DNA of 63,673 nucleotides from an uncultured Pseudomonadota bacterium (GCA_902826635.1 CADEFQ010000014.1:1-63673); one strand, 5' to 3'; positions 9,550 to 18,883 are shown, numbered from the stretch's first letter. Made by a program: numbers and translations. Notes: generated by a model not told the origin, from the letters alone.

Positions 9550-11502
9550 ATGTTTCGAACCGGCTGGCCGCGCTTTCGGCCGCTCATCACCCTGCTCGCG
9601 TGGTATCTCGTCGTCGGGCTGCTGTTGCGCTCCGCGCTATGGTGGTCGTTCGGGCGCATCGCAGAGGTCTCCGACGTGGGCTTTTTCGGAACGCTCGTTA
9701 CAGGCGTCGCCGCGGACGCCGTGCAGGCGCTGTACCTGTTCGCGCCGTTCGTCGTGGTCGCCTGGCTGCTCTCCGACCGCGTCTACGGCTCGAAACCGAT
9801 GCGCTTCACGATACTCGCGGTGAGTGGGCTGATGCTTTTCGGCCTCACCTTTCTCGCCGCGGTCGAGTATTTTTTCTTCCAGGAATTCGACTCGCGCTTC
9901 AACCTCGTTTCGGTCGACTACCTTCTCTATCCGACCGAGGTGGTCGGTGACATCTGGACCGCATACCCGGTCGTCACGGTGGCGACGATCGTCGCCGCGC
10001 TGTCGATCGCCACGGTGGCCGTGTTGCGTCGACCGTTGCTCGCGGGTACGCAGGCGACCACCAGTCTGCGCGCCCGCTCCGCCGTGTTCGCCGTCTATGT
10101 GCTGATGTTCGGCAGCGCAATCGCGCTGATCGACAAGGACAGTTTCGCACTTTCGTCGAACCGGGTGACGAACGAGATCGCGGCGAACGGCGCGGGCAGC
10201 TTCTTCAATGCGCTGCGCACGAGCGAGATCGACTACCACGCGTACTACGCGACGCGCGAACCGCGGGCCAACCTGAGCACACTGCGCACGGAACTCGCGC
10301 AGGGCGACGGTCGCTTCGTCGACGCGGGCCTCGATCGCGCCTTCCCGGTGCGGCCCGAAGGACTCGGCCGGCTGAACGTCGTGGTGGTGGTGAGCGAATC
10401 GTTCGGCGCGGAATTCAGCCGCGCCTATGGGGGCGACCGCGACTGGACGCCGTACTTCGACGCATACTCGAAGCAGGGCCTGATGTTCGCCAACATGTAC
10501 GCTTCGGGAACCCGCACCGTGCGGGGCCTCGAGGCGATCAGCGCCTCGATCCCGCCGATCCCTTCGACGTCGATCCTGCACCGCCCCGGCAACGCAGGCA
10601 TCGCGAACTGGGGCAGCGTGATGCGGGGCCTCGGCTACAGCACCAGCTTCTTCTACGGCGGCTACGGGCAGTTCGACGACATGAATGCCTTCTTCGCGGG
10701 CAATGGCTTCGACGTTGCCGACCGACGCGCGATCGACGGCCCGGTGCGATTCGAGAACATCTGGGGCGTCGCCGACGAGGACCTGTACGACCTCGCGATG
10801 CACCGCTTCGACACGCTGTCGACGAGCGGCAAGCCGTTCTTCGCGATCATCATGAATACCTCGAACCACAAGCCCTACACGTTCCGCCCGGGCGTGCCCG
10901 GCGTAAAGCCCGAGGGCGGCGGCCGCGAAGCAGGTGTGCGCTACGCCGACTATGCGCAGGCGTACCTGCTGCGCGAAGCGGCGAAGCACAGGTGGTTCGA
11001 CGACACGTTGTTCGTGATCGTCGCCGACCATGGCGCGCGCGTGTATGGCCGTGAAGACATCCCGCTCAAGACCTATCGCATCCCGATGCTGTTCTACGCG
11101 CCGAAGCATCTTGCGGCGGGCCGCGTCGACACCCTCACGACGCAGATCGACGTGGCGCCTACCGTGCTCGGCCTGCTCGGGCTGCCTTACAGCGCGCCGT
11201 TCTTCGGCCAGGACGTGCGGCATACGCCGGCGGAAAACCAGGTCGCGTTCTTCAGTCACAACCACGACGTCGCGCTCTATCGCAACGGCGAACTCGCGAT
11301 CCTCGGCCTCAAAAAGACCGTGAAGAATGTGCGCTACGACGCGCCGACGAACTCATACACCCCCGCGCCCGCCGACCCGGCGCTCGATTCACTCGCCGTC
11401 GCGTACTATCAGACGGCCTACGAGATGTTTCGCGAGCACAGCTACGTGCCGACACCACCGGCGTTCGCGGACACGCACATCGCGAAAGCCGACGTGCAAT
11501 AG
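9550..11502 (+). CDS. LtaS/OpgB-like membrane sulfatase-fold (phospho)transferase
   Basis: A 650-residue protein with about five N-terminal transmembrane helices (about 10-185) and a periplasmic alkaline-phosphatase-superfamily domain (about 275-600). Metal-site motifs are VVVVSESFGAEF, a nucleophile region ASGTRTVRGLEA (Thr in the GTxT position), HKPY, and VIVADHGARVYG. This architecture belongs to lipoteichoic acid synthase and phosphoglycerol-transferase enzymes; Gram-negative relatives decorate periplasmic glucans or other envelope polymers with phospho-groups. A preceding Omp85-like gene lies 2 bp away. The specific acceptor cannot be told from sequence. Confidence 0.85.
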   Translation: MFRTGWPRFRPLITLLAWYLVVGLLLRSALWWSFGRIAEVSDVGFFGTLVTGVAADAVQALYLFAPFVVVAWLLSDRVYGSKPMRFTILAVSGLMLFGLTFLAAVEYFFFQEFDSRFNLVSVDYLLYPTEVVGDIWTAYPVVTVATIVAALSIATVAVLRRPLLAGTQATTSLRARSAVFAVYVLMFGSAIALIDKDSFALSSNRVTNEIAANGAGSFFNALRTSEIDYHAYYATREPRANLSTLRTELAQGDGRFVDAGLDRAFPVRPEGLGRLNVVVVVSESFGAEFSRAYGGDRDWTPYFDAYSKQGLMFANMYASGTRTVRGLEAISASIPPIPSTSILHRPGNAGIANWGSVMRGLGYSTSFFYGGYGQFDDMNAFFAGNGFDVADRRAIDGPVRFENIWGVADEDLYDLAMHRFDTLSTSGKPFFAIIMNTSNHKPYTFRPGVPGVKPEGGGREAGVRYADYAQAYLLREAAKHRWFDDTLFVIVADHGARVYGREDIPLKTYRIPMLFYAPKHLAAGRVDTLTTQIDVAPTVLGLLGLPYSAPFFGQDVRHTPAENQVAFFSHNHDVALYRNGELAILGLKKTVKNVRYDAPTNSYTPAPADPALDSLAVAYYQTAYEMFREHSYVPTPPAFADTHIAKADVQ

Positions 11503-11514
11503 AATCTCGCTGAG

Positions 11515-12291
11515 ATGTCGAGTCCACGGCAAGGCCTGAGCAAGGTCCCCGAAGTCACGCTGCTCTTCTGGGTCCTCAAGATTGCCGCCACCACGCTCGG
11601 CGAGACCGGCGGTGACGCAGTGTCGATGTCGATGAACTTCGGCTACCTCGCCGCCACCGGTATTTTTGCGGTGATTTTCCTGATTTGCGTCGCAGCGCAG
11701 ATCACTGCCAGGCGCTTCAGTCCGTTCCTTTACTGGACGACGATCATTGCCACAACAACAGTCGGCACGACGCTCGCCGACTTTGCCGACCGCTCGCTCG
11801 GAATCGGCTACGCCGGCGGCGCCACCGTGCTGTTTGTACTCCTGATCACATCCCTCGCCGTCTGGCATCGCGTGATGGGGTCGGTATCGATCGAGACCGT
11901 GAATTCCCCCAAAACGGAAATGTTCTATTGGGTGACCATCATGCTTTCCCAGACCCTGGGCACCGCGCTGGGTGACTGGACGGCAGGCACGGGCGGCTTG
12001 GGTTACCTCGGTGGTGCTGTCGTGTTCAGCGCCCTGCTGGCCGTGATCGTCGCCGCATACTACTGGACCCATGTGTCGCGCACCGCGCTGTTCTGGGCAG
12101 CATTCATCCTGACCCGGCCACTGGGGGCCGTGGTCGGCGATCTTCTCGACAAGCCGGTCAGTGCCGGCGGAATGGCGTTGAGCCGCTACACGGCATCAAC
12201 GCTGTTGCTGCTCTTCATCATTGCCTGCCTGGTCCTGTTTCGGCAGCGTGCCAAGCGTCCCGGTCACCATGGCAGCTCGCTCCCGTCGTAA
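11515..12291 (+). CDS. DUF347 four-repeat membrane protein
   Basis: A 258-residue integral membrane protein built of four repeats, each about 55 residues and marked by a Thr/Gly-rich helix followed by GD or AD: KIAATTLGETGGD, TTTVGTTLADFAD, LSQTLGTALGDWTAG and LTRPLGAVVGDLLD. Two repeats continue with LGIGYAGG or GGLGYLGG. This is the pattern of the DUF347 (COG4705) family of uncharacterised membrane-anchored proteins. About eight transmembrane helices are expected. It starts 12 bp after the LtaS-like gene and so may be in the same transcript. It overlaps the convergent SDR gene by 28 bp. Function unknown; a transporter is plausible. Confidence 0.82.
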   Translation: MSSPRQGLSKVPEVTLLFWVLKIAATTLGETGGDAVSMSMNFGYLAATGIFAVIFLICVAAQITARRFSPFLYWTTIIATTTVGTTLADFADRSLGIGYAGGATVLFVLLITSLAVWHRVMGSVSIETVNSPKTEMFYWVTIMLSQTLGTALGDWTAGTGGLGYLGGAVVFSALLAVIVAAYYWTHVSRTALFWAAFILTRPLGAVVGDLLDKPVSAGGMALSRYTASTLLLLFIIACLVLFRQRAKRPGHHGSSLPS

Positions 12292-12986
12292 CGCCAGAAT
12301 CGACCCGCCTTCGCGGCATCGAGACCATCGATGACCTTGATGAGGCCCGCGATACTCTCGGGTGCATCGATGTCGGCGCGCGGCCCCCCCATGTCGGTGC
12401 GCACCCAACCGGGGTGCAGCATCGCGACGACGAGGCCACGACTGCGACCGAGGTCGATCGCGAGCGATTTCATGAACGCGTTGAGCGCGGCTTTGCTCGC
12501 GCGATACGCGTAGAGGCCTCCCGACGTGTTGCTCGCGATCGAACCGACGATGCTCGACAGCGCGACGATCTTCCTGCCGGCTGAACGAGCGACGTGCTCG
12601 ACGAACGCCTCGATGACCTTCATCGGGCCGGTGACGTTGACGCGGAAGATCTCCTCCCAGTCGGCGTAGTCGATTTCGCCGAACCGGCTCCCCGGGAAGC
12701 CCGTGCCCGCAGTGCTACCGCGGCCCATGGTGCCGGCGCTGCACAGCAGTACGTCGATCGCGCGCCCTTCGAGCCGCCGCGCCGCGGCATCGATGCTCGC
12801 GCGATCAGTGACATCGAGCGCCTCCACCTGTACGCGCCCCTCGTGCGCGAGCGCGAGCGCCGCAAGATCGGCCGCGCGCTCCGGTCGTCGCGCGCAGGCG
12901 ATCACGTCCCAGCCGGCGGCGGCGTACTGCCGCACGAATTCGAGACCGAGACCGCGGTTCGAACCAGTCACCAACACGGTCGGCAT
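12264..12986 (-). CDS. Short-chain dehydrogenase/reductase (SDR)
   Basis: A 240-residue classical SDR. Residues 4-17 carry the cofactor motif VTGSNRGLGLEFV (TGxxxGxG). CSAG matches the NNAG position, VALSSIVGSIAS carries the catalytic Ser, and YRASKAALN the YxxxK pair. It should be an NAD(P)(H)-dependent oxidoreductase of unknown substrate. The ATG at 12986 has AGGAG 9-10 bases upstream; a GTG at 12995 is in frame but would overlap that ribosome site. Divergent from the MDR reductase with a 34 bp gap, so the two promoters must overlap. Confidence 0.9.
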   Translation of the reverse strand: MPTVLVTGSNRGLGLEFVRQYAAAGWDVIACARRPERAADLAALALAHEGRVQVEALDVTDRASIDAAARRLEGRAIDVLLCSAGTMGRGSTAGTGFPGSRFGEIDYADWEEIFRVNVTGPMKVIEAFVEHVARSAGRKIVALSSIVGSIASNTSGGLYAYRASKAALNAFMKSLAIDLGRSRGLVVAMLHPGWVRTDMGGPRADIDAPESIAGLIKVIDGLDAAKAGRFWRYDGSELPW

Positions 12987-13020
12987 GTCGCCCACTCCTT
13001 TCGTTTATGATCGCGCGCCC

Positions 13021-14025
13021 ATGTTGCAGCCTTACCGAAAAATCGTCATCCAGAAGCTGACGGGCGAGTTTCGCAGCTCGACCGGCATCGTCAACACGCC
13101 CGCCGCATCGCCGGGCCCCGGCGAGGTACTGATCCGCAACCGCTACGCGGGCGTGAACGCCATCTTCGACCAGAACCTGTGCCGCAACACGATCCGCTAT
13201 GTCGATGTCGTGCCGCCCTACGACATGGGCGTCGAGGCGATCGGCGAAGTCGTCGCGATCGGCGAGCGCGTCGACGGCTTTCGGGTCGGAGACGCCGTCG
13301 CGAACGTGAAGCTGGGCGGCGGCTATCGTGAGTACCAGATCGCGAGCGTCGGGCGCCTGGTGCGGGTACGCGAAGCATCGCCCGAAATCCTCTCGCTGAT
13401 CGCCTCCGGCGTCTCGGCGATGGTGGCGCTCGAGCGCATCGCCGACATGAAGAGCGGCGAAACGATTGCGGTCTCCGCGGCCGCCGGCGGACTCGGGCAG
13501 TTCGTCGTGCAGCTTGCCAAGCGCGCCGGCAACCATGTGATCGCCCTCACGAGCTCCGACGAGAAGGCCGGCGTGCTGCGCGAGCTCGGCGCCGACCGCG
13601 TCGTGAACTACCGCACGGAGTCGCTCACCGAAGTGCTTGCGCGCGAGTATCCGCGCGGCCTCGACATCGCCTACGACTCGGTCGGCGGGCCGATCTTCGA
13701 CGCCTTCCTCGATCACCTCGCGATGTACGGGCGCCTCATCGTGAGCGGCCATACCTCCGACTTCGACAAGCCGGTCGAGGACGTGCCGCATCCGCGCGCC
13801 TATCACAAGCTCTACTGGAAATCGGCGTCGATCCGCGCGTTCCAGAACCCGGCGTTCCCGCAGTATTTCGACGACGCCGCGCGGCGCATCCTCGACTTGT
13901 ACTATCGCGGCGAGTTGCGCGCGCTCGTCGATCCGACGCCGTTCGTCGGCCTCGAATCGGCGGCCGACGCGGTCGAGTACCTGCTCGCGGGGCGCAACGC
14001 CGGCAAAGTCGTGCTGAAACTCTGA
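13021..14025 (+). CDS. Zinc-free MDR-family NAD(P)H quinone/alkenal reductase
   Basis: A 334-residue medium-chain dehydrogenase/reductase without the zinc-ligand Cys set. GroES-like N-terminal half (about 1-125; PGPGEVLIRNRYAGVNAIF) and Rossmann half with AAAGGLGQFVVQLAK (about 158-172). The sequence resembles the PTGR3/ZADH2-type group of quinone or prostaglandin-like reductases; the true substrate is unknown. A longer reading frame exists upstream but is antisense to the SDR gene; the ATG at 13021 begins the conserved part. Its last 124 bp overlap the 3' end of the convergent PAP2 gene. Confidence 0.88.
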   Translation: MLQPYRKIVIQKLTGEFRSSTGIVNTPAASPGPGEVLIRNRYAGVNAIFDQNLCRNTIRYVDVVPPYDMGVEAIGEVVAIGERVDGFRVGDAVANVKLGGGYREYQIASVGRLVRVREASPEILSLIASGVSAMVALERIADMKSGETIAVSAAAGGLGQFVVQLAKRAGNHVIALTSSDEKAGVLRELGADRVVNYRTESLTEVLAREYPRGLDIAYDSVGGPIFDAFLDHLAMYGRLIVSGHTSDFDKPVEDVPHPRAYHKLYWKSASIRAFQNPAFPQYFDDAARRILDLYYRGELRALVDPTPFVGLESAADAVEYLLAGRNAGKVVLKL

Positions 14026-14687
14026 AAGGCCGCGTAGAGCGCGAGGCTCGTGAACCACGCGATTGCCGCGCTCGTGAGGTCGTGCGACAGGAAATGCGCA
14101 CCGCGCGCTTCCTGCCCGAACGCGAACACGGCGCCGAGCCCGAATCCGATCGCAAGGCCGCACCACGCCCTGCCGTGCCCGAAGTCGCGAAGCACGAAGT
14201 AGAGCGCGACGAGTGCGAAGCCCGAGGCCGAATGCGCGCCCGGAAAGCAGGCCGCATGGCGCAGCGCATCCGGTCGATCGGCAAAGAGACCGACATAGGG
14301 GAAGCGGCCCCCGAAGGCCTCGAGGTCCCACGGGCAGTCGATGTTGGTGAGCTGCTTCAGCAGGCCCGTGAGGCCGTTCACGAGCACGACCGCGAGCAGG
14401 AAATAGAGCAACGCGCGCCGGAACGGCGCAAGCCACGCAATGCGCCGGCTCCCGAGCCAGGCGGCGAGCGCCGCGACGCCGATCGCCCGCACCAGGATGC
14501 CGCCGCCCGTATGCACGATTTCCCCGGCCCAGGGCGAGTCGCGACCCAGCCATCCGCCGCCCGCGGCGTTGTAAAACCAGCGCTGCGCGATCGCGAGGTC
14601 GAGGTGCATCCCGGCGAGCAGGCCCATCGCGGCGAGATACGCCGCGAGCGGCCACAGCGCATGCGAACGCCAGAACGCGGCAGTCAT
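13902..14687 (-). CDS. PAP2-superfamily membrane phosphatase
   Basis: A 261-residue membrane protein with about six helices and the lipid phosphatase signature: KQLTNIDCPWDL near residue 104 (usually KxxxxxxRP, here degenerate), PGAHSASGFAL (PSGH-like, GAHS) about 148-158, and SHDLTSAAIAWF (SRxxxxxHxxxD-like, HFLSHD) about 206-217. Members dephosphorylate undecaprenyl or lipid phosphates in the periplasm. Its ATG overlaps the stop of the MFS gene (ATGA). The last 40 or so residues are Ser/Arg-rich, unlike the family, and are encoded by DNA antisense to the MDR gene, so the natural end may have been lost by a 3' mutation. Confidence 0.8.
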   Translation of the reverse strand: MTAAFWRSHALWPLAAYLAAMGLLAGMHLDLAIAQRWFYNAAGGGWLGRDSPWAGEIVHTGGGILVRAIGVAALAAWLGSRRIAWLAPFRRALLYFLLAVVLVNGLTGLLKQLTNIDCPWDLEAFGGRFPYVGLFADRPDALRHAACFPGAHSASGFALVALYFVLRDFGHGRAWCGLAIGFGLGAVFAFGQEARGAHFLSHDLTSAAIAWFTSLALYAAFQSFSTTLPALRPASRYSTASAADSRPTNGVGSTSARNSPR

Positions 14688-16042
14688 GTCCGCCGCGTGT
14701 TCTTCAGCGTTTCTTCCGTCAGGCGGTAGAACGCGAGGCAGGGAATCGACAGCGCGAAGTAGAGGCACGGCAGCAGCGCTGCGGCCCATTTGATGCCCGC
14801 GATGGCCTCCGGCGTCTGCACCGGGGCCCGCGACGCGAAACCGACCGCGGCGTACACGAGCAGCAGGATCGACGGCGCGAGCGCGGCGGCGACTTTCTCG
14901 ACGAAGCTGTAGAGCGCCGAATAGATGCCCTCGCGCCTGAGGCCCGTGCGCCGGTAGTCGTACTCCATCGTGTCGGGCAGCATCGACTGGCCCATCAGCA
15001 GCAGACCGGACGCCGCCACGCCCTTCAACGCCGCGCGCAGGCAGAAGAACCACAGCGGTTCCGCCGGCCCTGCGAGCAGCCACGAGAGCGATACGACGCT
15101 GAAGATCGCAGTGGCGAGGATGTAAGTGCGCTGTTTTTCAATCGCCACTGCGAGCCGGCGCCATAGCGGAATCGTCGCGATCTGCATGATGCCGGCGCAC
15201 GCGACGAACCACAGCATCCACTCGCCCGGGTTCTCGCGGCCGATCACGAACCGGACGACGAAGATCGCCGTCGCCGTATTCGTGAACATGCCGAAGAGCT
15301 GCAGGAACTTGGTGCCGATCAGCGCGACGAAGGGCCGGTTCGAAAAGCCGGTGCGCCACTGCTCGCCGAGCGACACCGACTTGCGCTCGCGCACCGTAAA
15401 GCGTGCGCCGGCCGTGCCGTAGAACGCGGCCGCCATGAACACGAAGGTGCCCGCACCGAAGATCACGCCCATTGCCGCGTAGCCGCTCGCGCCGCCACCG
15501 AACCACTCGGCGACCCGCTGCGCGAGGCCGCCCGCGAGAAAGGTGCCGATGCCGATGAAGAACACGCGGTACGACATCATCCGCGTGCGCTCCTTGTAAT
15601 CGTCGAGCATCTCGGCGGGCATCGCCATGTAGGGCACGTTGAAGATCGTGTAGCCGGTGCCGACGATCGCGAGCACGAAGGTGATGAATGGCAGCGGCAG
15701 CAATGACGGCGCGAGGCCGAGCGCGTACACCGCGGCAAAACCGATCGATGTCACGACGGCGCCGAGCAACAGGTAGGGCCGCCGCCGACCCCAGCGGGTC
15801 GACGTACGGTCGCTGAGCAGCCCCATGACCGGATTCGCGACGATGTCCCAGCTCTTGGCGACGAACAGCATCGCCGCCGCCGTCGCCGCACCGATCCCGA
15901 GCACCGTCGTCAGGTAAAACGGCACAAGGAACGAAAAGCCGTTGAGCACGAGGGACGCGCCGAGCGTACCGATGCCCCAGCCGAGATGGAGGCGCCAGGT
16001 GCTGGCCGAGGCGGCGGGGAGGGTTTCGGCGTTGGCTGACAT
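14684..16042 (-). CDS. MFS_2/GPH-type sugar:cation symporter
   Basis: A 452-residue transporter with about 12 transmembrane helices. The loop after helix 2 reads DIVANPVMGLLSDRTSTRWGRRRPY, a glycoside-pentoside-hexuronide (GPH) family signature, and the second half has MEYDYRRTGLRREGIYSAL, also typical. It should import a sugar or related polyol with a cation. Translationally coupled to the PAP2 gene. The 189 bp between its ATG and the divergent aldehyde dehydrogenase hold the first AGCTTAG repeat array. Substrate unknown. Confidence 0.87.
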   Translation of the reverse strand: MSANAETLPAASASTWRLHLGWGIGTLGASLVLNGFSFLVPFYLTTVLGIGAATAAAMLFVAKSWDIVANPVMGLLSDRTSTRWGRRRPYLLLGAVVTSIGFAAVYALGLAPSLLPLPFITFVLAIVGTGYTIFNVPYMAMPAEMLDDYKERTRMMSYRVFFIGIGTFLAGGLAQRVAEWFGGGASGYAAMGVIFGAGTFVFMAAAFYGTAGARFTVRERKSVSLGEQWRTGFSNRPFVALIGTKFLQLFGMFTNTATAIFVVRFVIGRENPGEWMLWFVACAGIMQIATIPLWRRLAVAIEKQRTYILATAIFSVVSLSWLLAGPAEPLWFFCLRAALKGVAASGLLLMGQSMLPDTMEYDYRRTGLRREGIYSALYSFVEKVAAALAPSILLLVYAAVGFASRAPVQTPEAIAGIKWAAALLPCLYFALSIPCLAFYRLTEETLKNTRRT

Positions 16043-16066
16043 TGTGGGACCTGCGGGCGGGTTGAA

Positions 16067-16211
16067 AGCTTGGAGCTTAGAGCTTAGAGCTTAGAGCTTA
16101 GAGCTTAGAGCTTAGAGCTTAGAGCTTAGAGCCAGAAGCCTGCGCGGGGGCGTCCGTCACGTGGCTGGCCAACGGTCTGGCTCTCAGCTCTAAGCTCTAG
16201 GCTCTAAGCTT
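16067..16211. repeat. AGCTTAG tandem array with inverted partner arm (locus 1)
   Basis: From 16067 the heptamer AGCTTAG is repeated nine times head to tail (first copy AGCTTGG, then eight perfect copies to 16129) and is followed by AGCCAGAAG. From about 16177 to 16211 the same motif returns on the opposite strand (CTCTAAGCT-type units after GGCTCT), so the two arms form an imperfect inverted repeat with about 45 bp between. It lies between the divergent MFS and aldehyde dehydrogenase genes. The same block occurs at 32.8 and 49.0 kb. Origin unknown. Confidence 0.95.
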
Positions 16212-16231
16212 TTCGGCACGGCAGTTGTAGC

Positions 16232-17743
16232 ATGTCGCGCATGAACGTCGTGCCCCCGTCTCCAGGCCCTGCCGCGCAGAATTTCCTCTCCCGCGCCCAC
16301 GGACTTTTCATCAACGGCCAATGGGTGGCGCCGCGCTCCGGCAAGCATTTCGACGTGTTCGATCCGGGCACGGGGCAGAAGATCGCGACCGCCGCGGCGG
16401 GCGAAGCGGCCGACATCGACGCGGCGGTCGCGGCCGCGCGGACGGCGCTCACCGGACCGTGGGCGAAATTCACCGCCGCGGAGCGTGGCAAGCTGCTGTG
16501 GAAGCTCGCGGACCTCGTGGAGCAGCACGCACAGGAACTCATCGAGCTCGAAATCCTCGACAACGGCCAGCCGCTCGCGATCGCCCAGTACGTGGTGCGC
16601 CACGTGGTGCCGGATTTCTTCCGCTACTACGCCGGCTGGCCGACCAAGATCGAAGGCGCGACGATTCCGGCCGCACCGCAGGGCCGCCGCCCCGGTGACG
16701 TGCTGTCGTTCACCTTGCGAGAGCCGATCGGTGTCGTCGGTGCGATCATTCCGTGGAACGCACCGCTGCCGATGCTGATGGTGAAGCTCGCGCCGGCGCT
16801 GGCGACGGGCTGCACGCTCGTGCTGAAACCCGCCGAACTCACGCCGCTCACGGCGCTGCGCATGGCGCAGCTCTGCACCGAGGCGGGCGTGCCGGAGGGC
16901 GTGGTCAACGTGGTCACAGGCTTCGGCGAAACCGCAGGCGCGGCGCTCGCCGCGCATCCGGGTGTCGACAAAATCGCCTTCACCGGCTCGACCGAGGTCG
17001 GCCGGCTGATCGTCAAGGCCGCGACCGGCAACCTCAAGAAAGTGTCGCTCGAACTCGGCGGCAAGTCTCCCGTGATCGTGTTCGCGGACGCCGCGCTCGA
17101 ACAGGTGATCCCGGGCGCCGCGCGCGCGTGCTTCTTCCTGCAGGGCCAGAACTGCATGGCGGGCACGCGCCTCTACGTGCACGAGAAGGTGCACGACCGG
17201 GTCGTCGAAGGCGTGGCGCAGATCGCGCGCACGATGCAGCTCGGCCACGGCCTCGACCCGGCGTCGCAATTTGGGCCGCTCATTTCCGCCGAACAGCGCG
17301 AACGCGTGCGCGGCTTCGTCGAGGCCGGCAAGCGCGAGGGCGGCGAGCTCGTGTGCGGTGGCGGCGCGCCGACCCGCCCCGGCTATTTCTTCGAGCCGAC
17401 GGTGTTCGCGCGCATGCGCGCCGACATGACGCCGGTGAAGGGCGAGATCTTCGGCCCCGTGCTGTGCGTGCAGTCGTTCGACGATTCAGACCTCGACCGG
17501 ATCGCTGCCGAGGCCAACAACACGATCTACGGCCTCTCGGGCAGCGTCTGGACACGCGACATCGGGCTCGCGATGCAGATGGTGCGGCGGATCGACTCGG
17601 GCCAGGTGAGCGTCAACATGCACGCGGCGCTCGACCCCGCGATACCGTTCGGCGGCAACAAGCAGTCGGGCTGGGGCCGCGAGTTCGGCAAGGAGGGCCT
17701 CGAGCCCTATCTCAAGACCAAGGCCATCAGCGTCGCGTGGTGA
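16232..17743 (+). CDS. NAD(P)-dependent aldehyde dehydrogenase
   Basis: A 503-residue classical aldehyde dehydrogenase. Motifs: IIPWNAPLPM (cofactor loop), FTGSTEVGR (Rossmann), LELGGKSP with the general-base Glu (about 271), and QNCMAGTR with the catalytic Cys (about 305). It oxidises an aldehyde to the acid; the closest groups act on betaine, gamma-aminobutyraldehyde or aromatic aldehydes, and the substrate cannot be chosen here. An in-frame ATG three codons on (16241) is an alternative start. Convergent with the P1 peptidase gene, overlapping by 17 bp. Confidence 0.92.
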   Translation: MSRMNVVPPSPGPAAQNFLSRAHGLFINGQWVAPRSGKHFDVFDPGTGQKIATAAAGEAADIDAAVAAARTALTGPWAKFTAAERGKLLWKLADLVEQHAQELIELEILDNGQPLAIAQYVVRHVVPDFFRYYAGWPTKIEGATIPAAPQGRRPGDVLSFTLREPIGVVGAIIPWNAPLPMLMVKLAPALATGCTLVLKPAELTPLTALRMAQLCTEAGVPEGVVNVVTGFGETAGAALAAHPGVDKIAFTGSTEVGRLIVKAATGNLKKVSLELGGKSPVIVFADAALEQVIPGAARACFFLQGQNCMAGTRLYVHEKVHDRVVEGVAQIARTMQLGHGLDPASQFGPLISAEQRERVRGFVEAGKREGGELVCGGGAPTRPGYFFEPTVFARMRADMTPVKGEIFGPVLCVQSFDDSDLDRIAAEANNTIYGLSGSVWTRDIGLAMQMVRRIDSGQVSVNMHAALDPAIPFGGNKQSGWGREFGKEGLEPYLKTKAISVAW

Positions 17744-18869
17744 GGAGCCCCTCGACCTGCTCGACCGGTATGGCGTGCACAGTACGGCCGTTCCCCGTCG
17801 TGTCGGTCGCTTTGAGCAGCGAGTTGTAGATAGCCTCCTCCGTCGCGTCCATGACGGCCTCGAAAAGCGGCGACACGGCGTCGGTGGGCAACACGATGCG
17901 CGGAGGAGCCGCAGCGCCAGTGACCCGCAGCGACGGATGCGTCGAAAAGGCAATCGCGTAATCACCGCTGCCATTCGAAAAGGTGGAGCCGGTGCGCGCC
18001 ATCGCGTAGATCGCGCGCGCGGCGAGGCGCTCGAGGTTGCGCGCATCGAGCGGTGCATCGGTCGCGATCACGATCATGCAGGAACCGTCGGCCGACCCGG
18101 CCGCATCGCGTTGCACACCGGCGCGGGACGCCGAGCGCCCTTCCCGCGGCGTCAGGTGCCGCCACACCGGTACGCCCGCGATCGTGAGCCGCCCACCGAA
18201 GTTCGACTGCACCAGGACGCCCACGGTCCAGGTGTCCACGCCGAGCGGCACGCGGCGCGACGCCGTGCCGATGCCGCCCTTCCAGCCGAACGCGATGGTG
18301 CCGGCGCCGGCACCCACCGCGCCCTCATTCACCGGACCCGTGCGGGCTGCCCGGATCGCTTCGATCACGTGTTCGCGCGTGACATGGCCGCCGCGGATGT
18401 CGTTGAGCGTGCCGTCGTTGGTTTCGCCGACCAGCGCATTCACGGAACGCACCTCTTCGTTGCCGGGTAGCGCCAGCGTCCACGCGACCACGCCGTCGAC
18501 GGCGGGGCCGACCGCCAGCGTGTTCGTGAGCACGATCGGCGTCTCGATCGTGCCGAGCTCGCGCACCTGCGTGGAACCCGCGAGCTTGCCGAACGCATTG
18601 CCGACGAACACGGCGCCCGGCACCTTCGCCTGGAAGAGATTGCCGCCGTGCGGCAGGATCGCGGTGACGCCGGTGCGCACGCGATCGCCCTCGAGGAGCG
18701 TGACCTGCCCGACTCTCACGCCCGCGACGTCGGTGATCGCATTGAGCGGCCCCGGCTCCATCACGCCGGGCACGATGCCGAGGTCGCGCGCGCGGGGCCG
18801 GTCTTCAGCCGCAGCGAGTGGCGCGGCGAGCATCGTCAACGCAATAGCGGCGAGCCATCGGTGCTGCAT
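17727..18869 (-). CDS. P1-family (DmpA-type) aminopeptidase, exported
   Basis: A 380-residue self-processing hydrolase of the L-aminopeptidase D-Ala-esterase/amidase family. A signal peptide (1 to about 21, ending AAA) is followed by the family opening RDLGIVPGVMEPGPLNAITDVAGVRVG. The autocleavage site is visible as DGSCM, where cleavage between G262 and S263 would expose the nucleophile Ser, followed by IVIATDAPLDARNLERLA. These enzymes release N-terminal residues, sometimes D-amino acids or beta-amino acids, from peptides or esters. Periplasmic location is predicted. Confidence 0.9.
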   Translation of the reverse strand: MQHRWLAAIALTMLAAPLAAAEDRPRARDLGIVPGVMEPGPLNAITDVAGVRVGQVTLLEGDRVRTGVTAILPHGGNLFQAKVPGAVFVGNAFGKLAGSTQVRELGTIETPIVLTNTLAVGPAVDGVVAWTLALPGNEEVRSVNALVGETNDGTLNDIRGGHVTREHVIEAIRAARTGPVNEGAVGAGAGTIAFGWKGGIGTASRRVPLGVDTWTVGVLVQSNFGGRLTIAGVPVWRHLTPREGRSASRAGVQRDAAGSADGSCMIVIATDAPLDARNLERLAARAIYAMARTGSTFSNGSGDYAIAFSTHPSLRVTGAAAPPRIVLPTDAVSPLFEAVMDATEEAIYNSLLKATDTTGNGRTVHAIPVEQVEGLLTTRR

Positions 18870-18883
18870 CGATTCCTGCCTTT

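Noticed and set aside
16067-16211. Heptamer array as a CRISPR array
   Set aside because: Units are seven bases with no spacers, and no cas genes are present.
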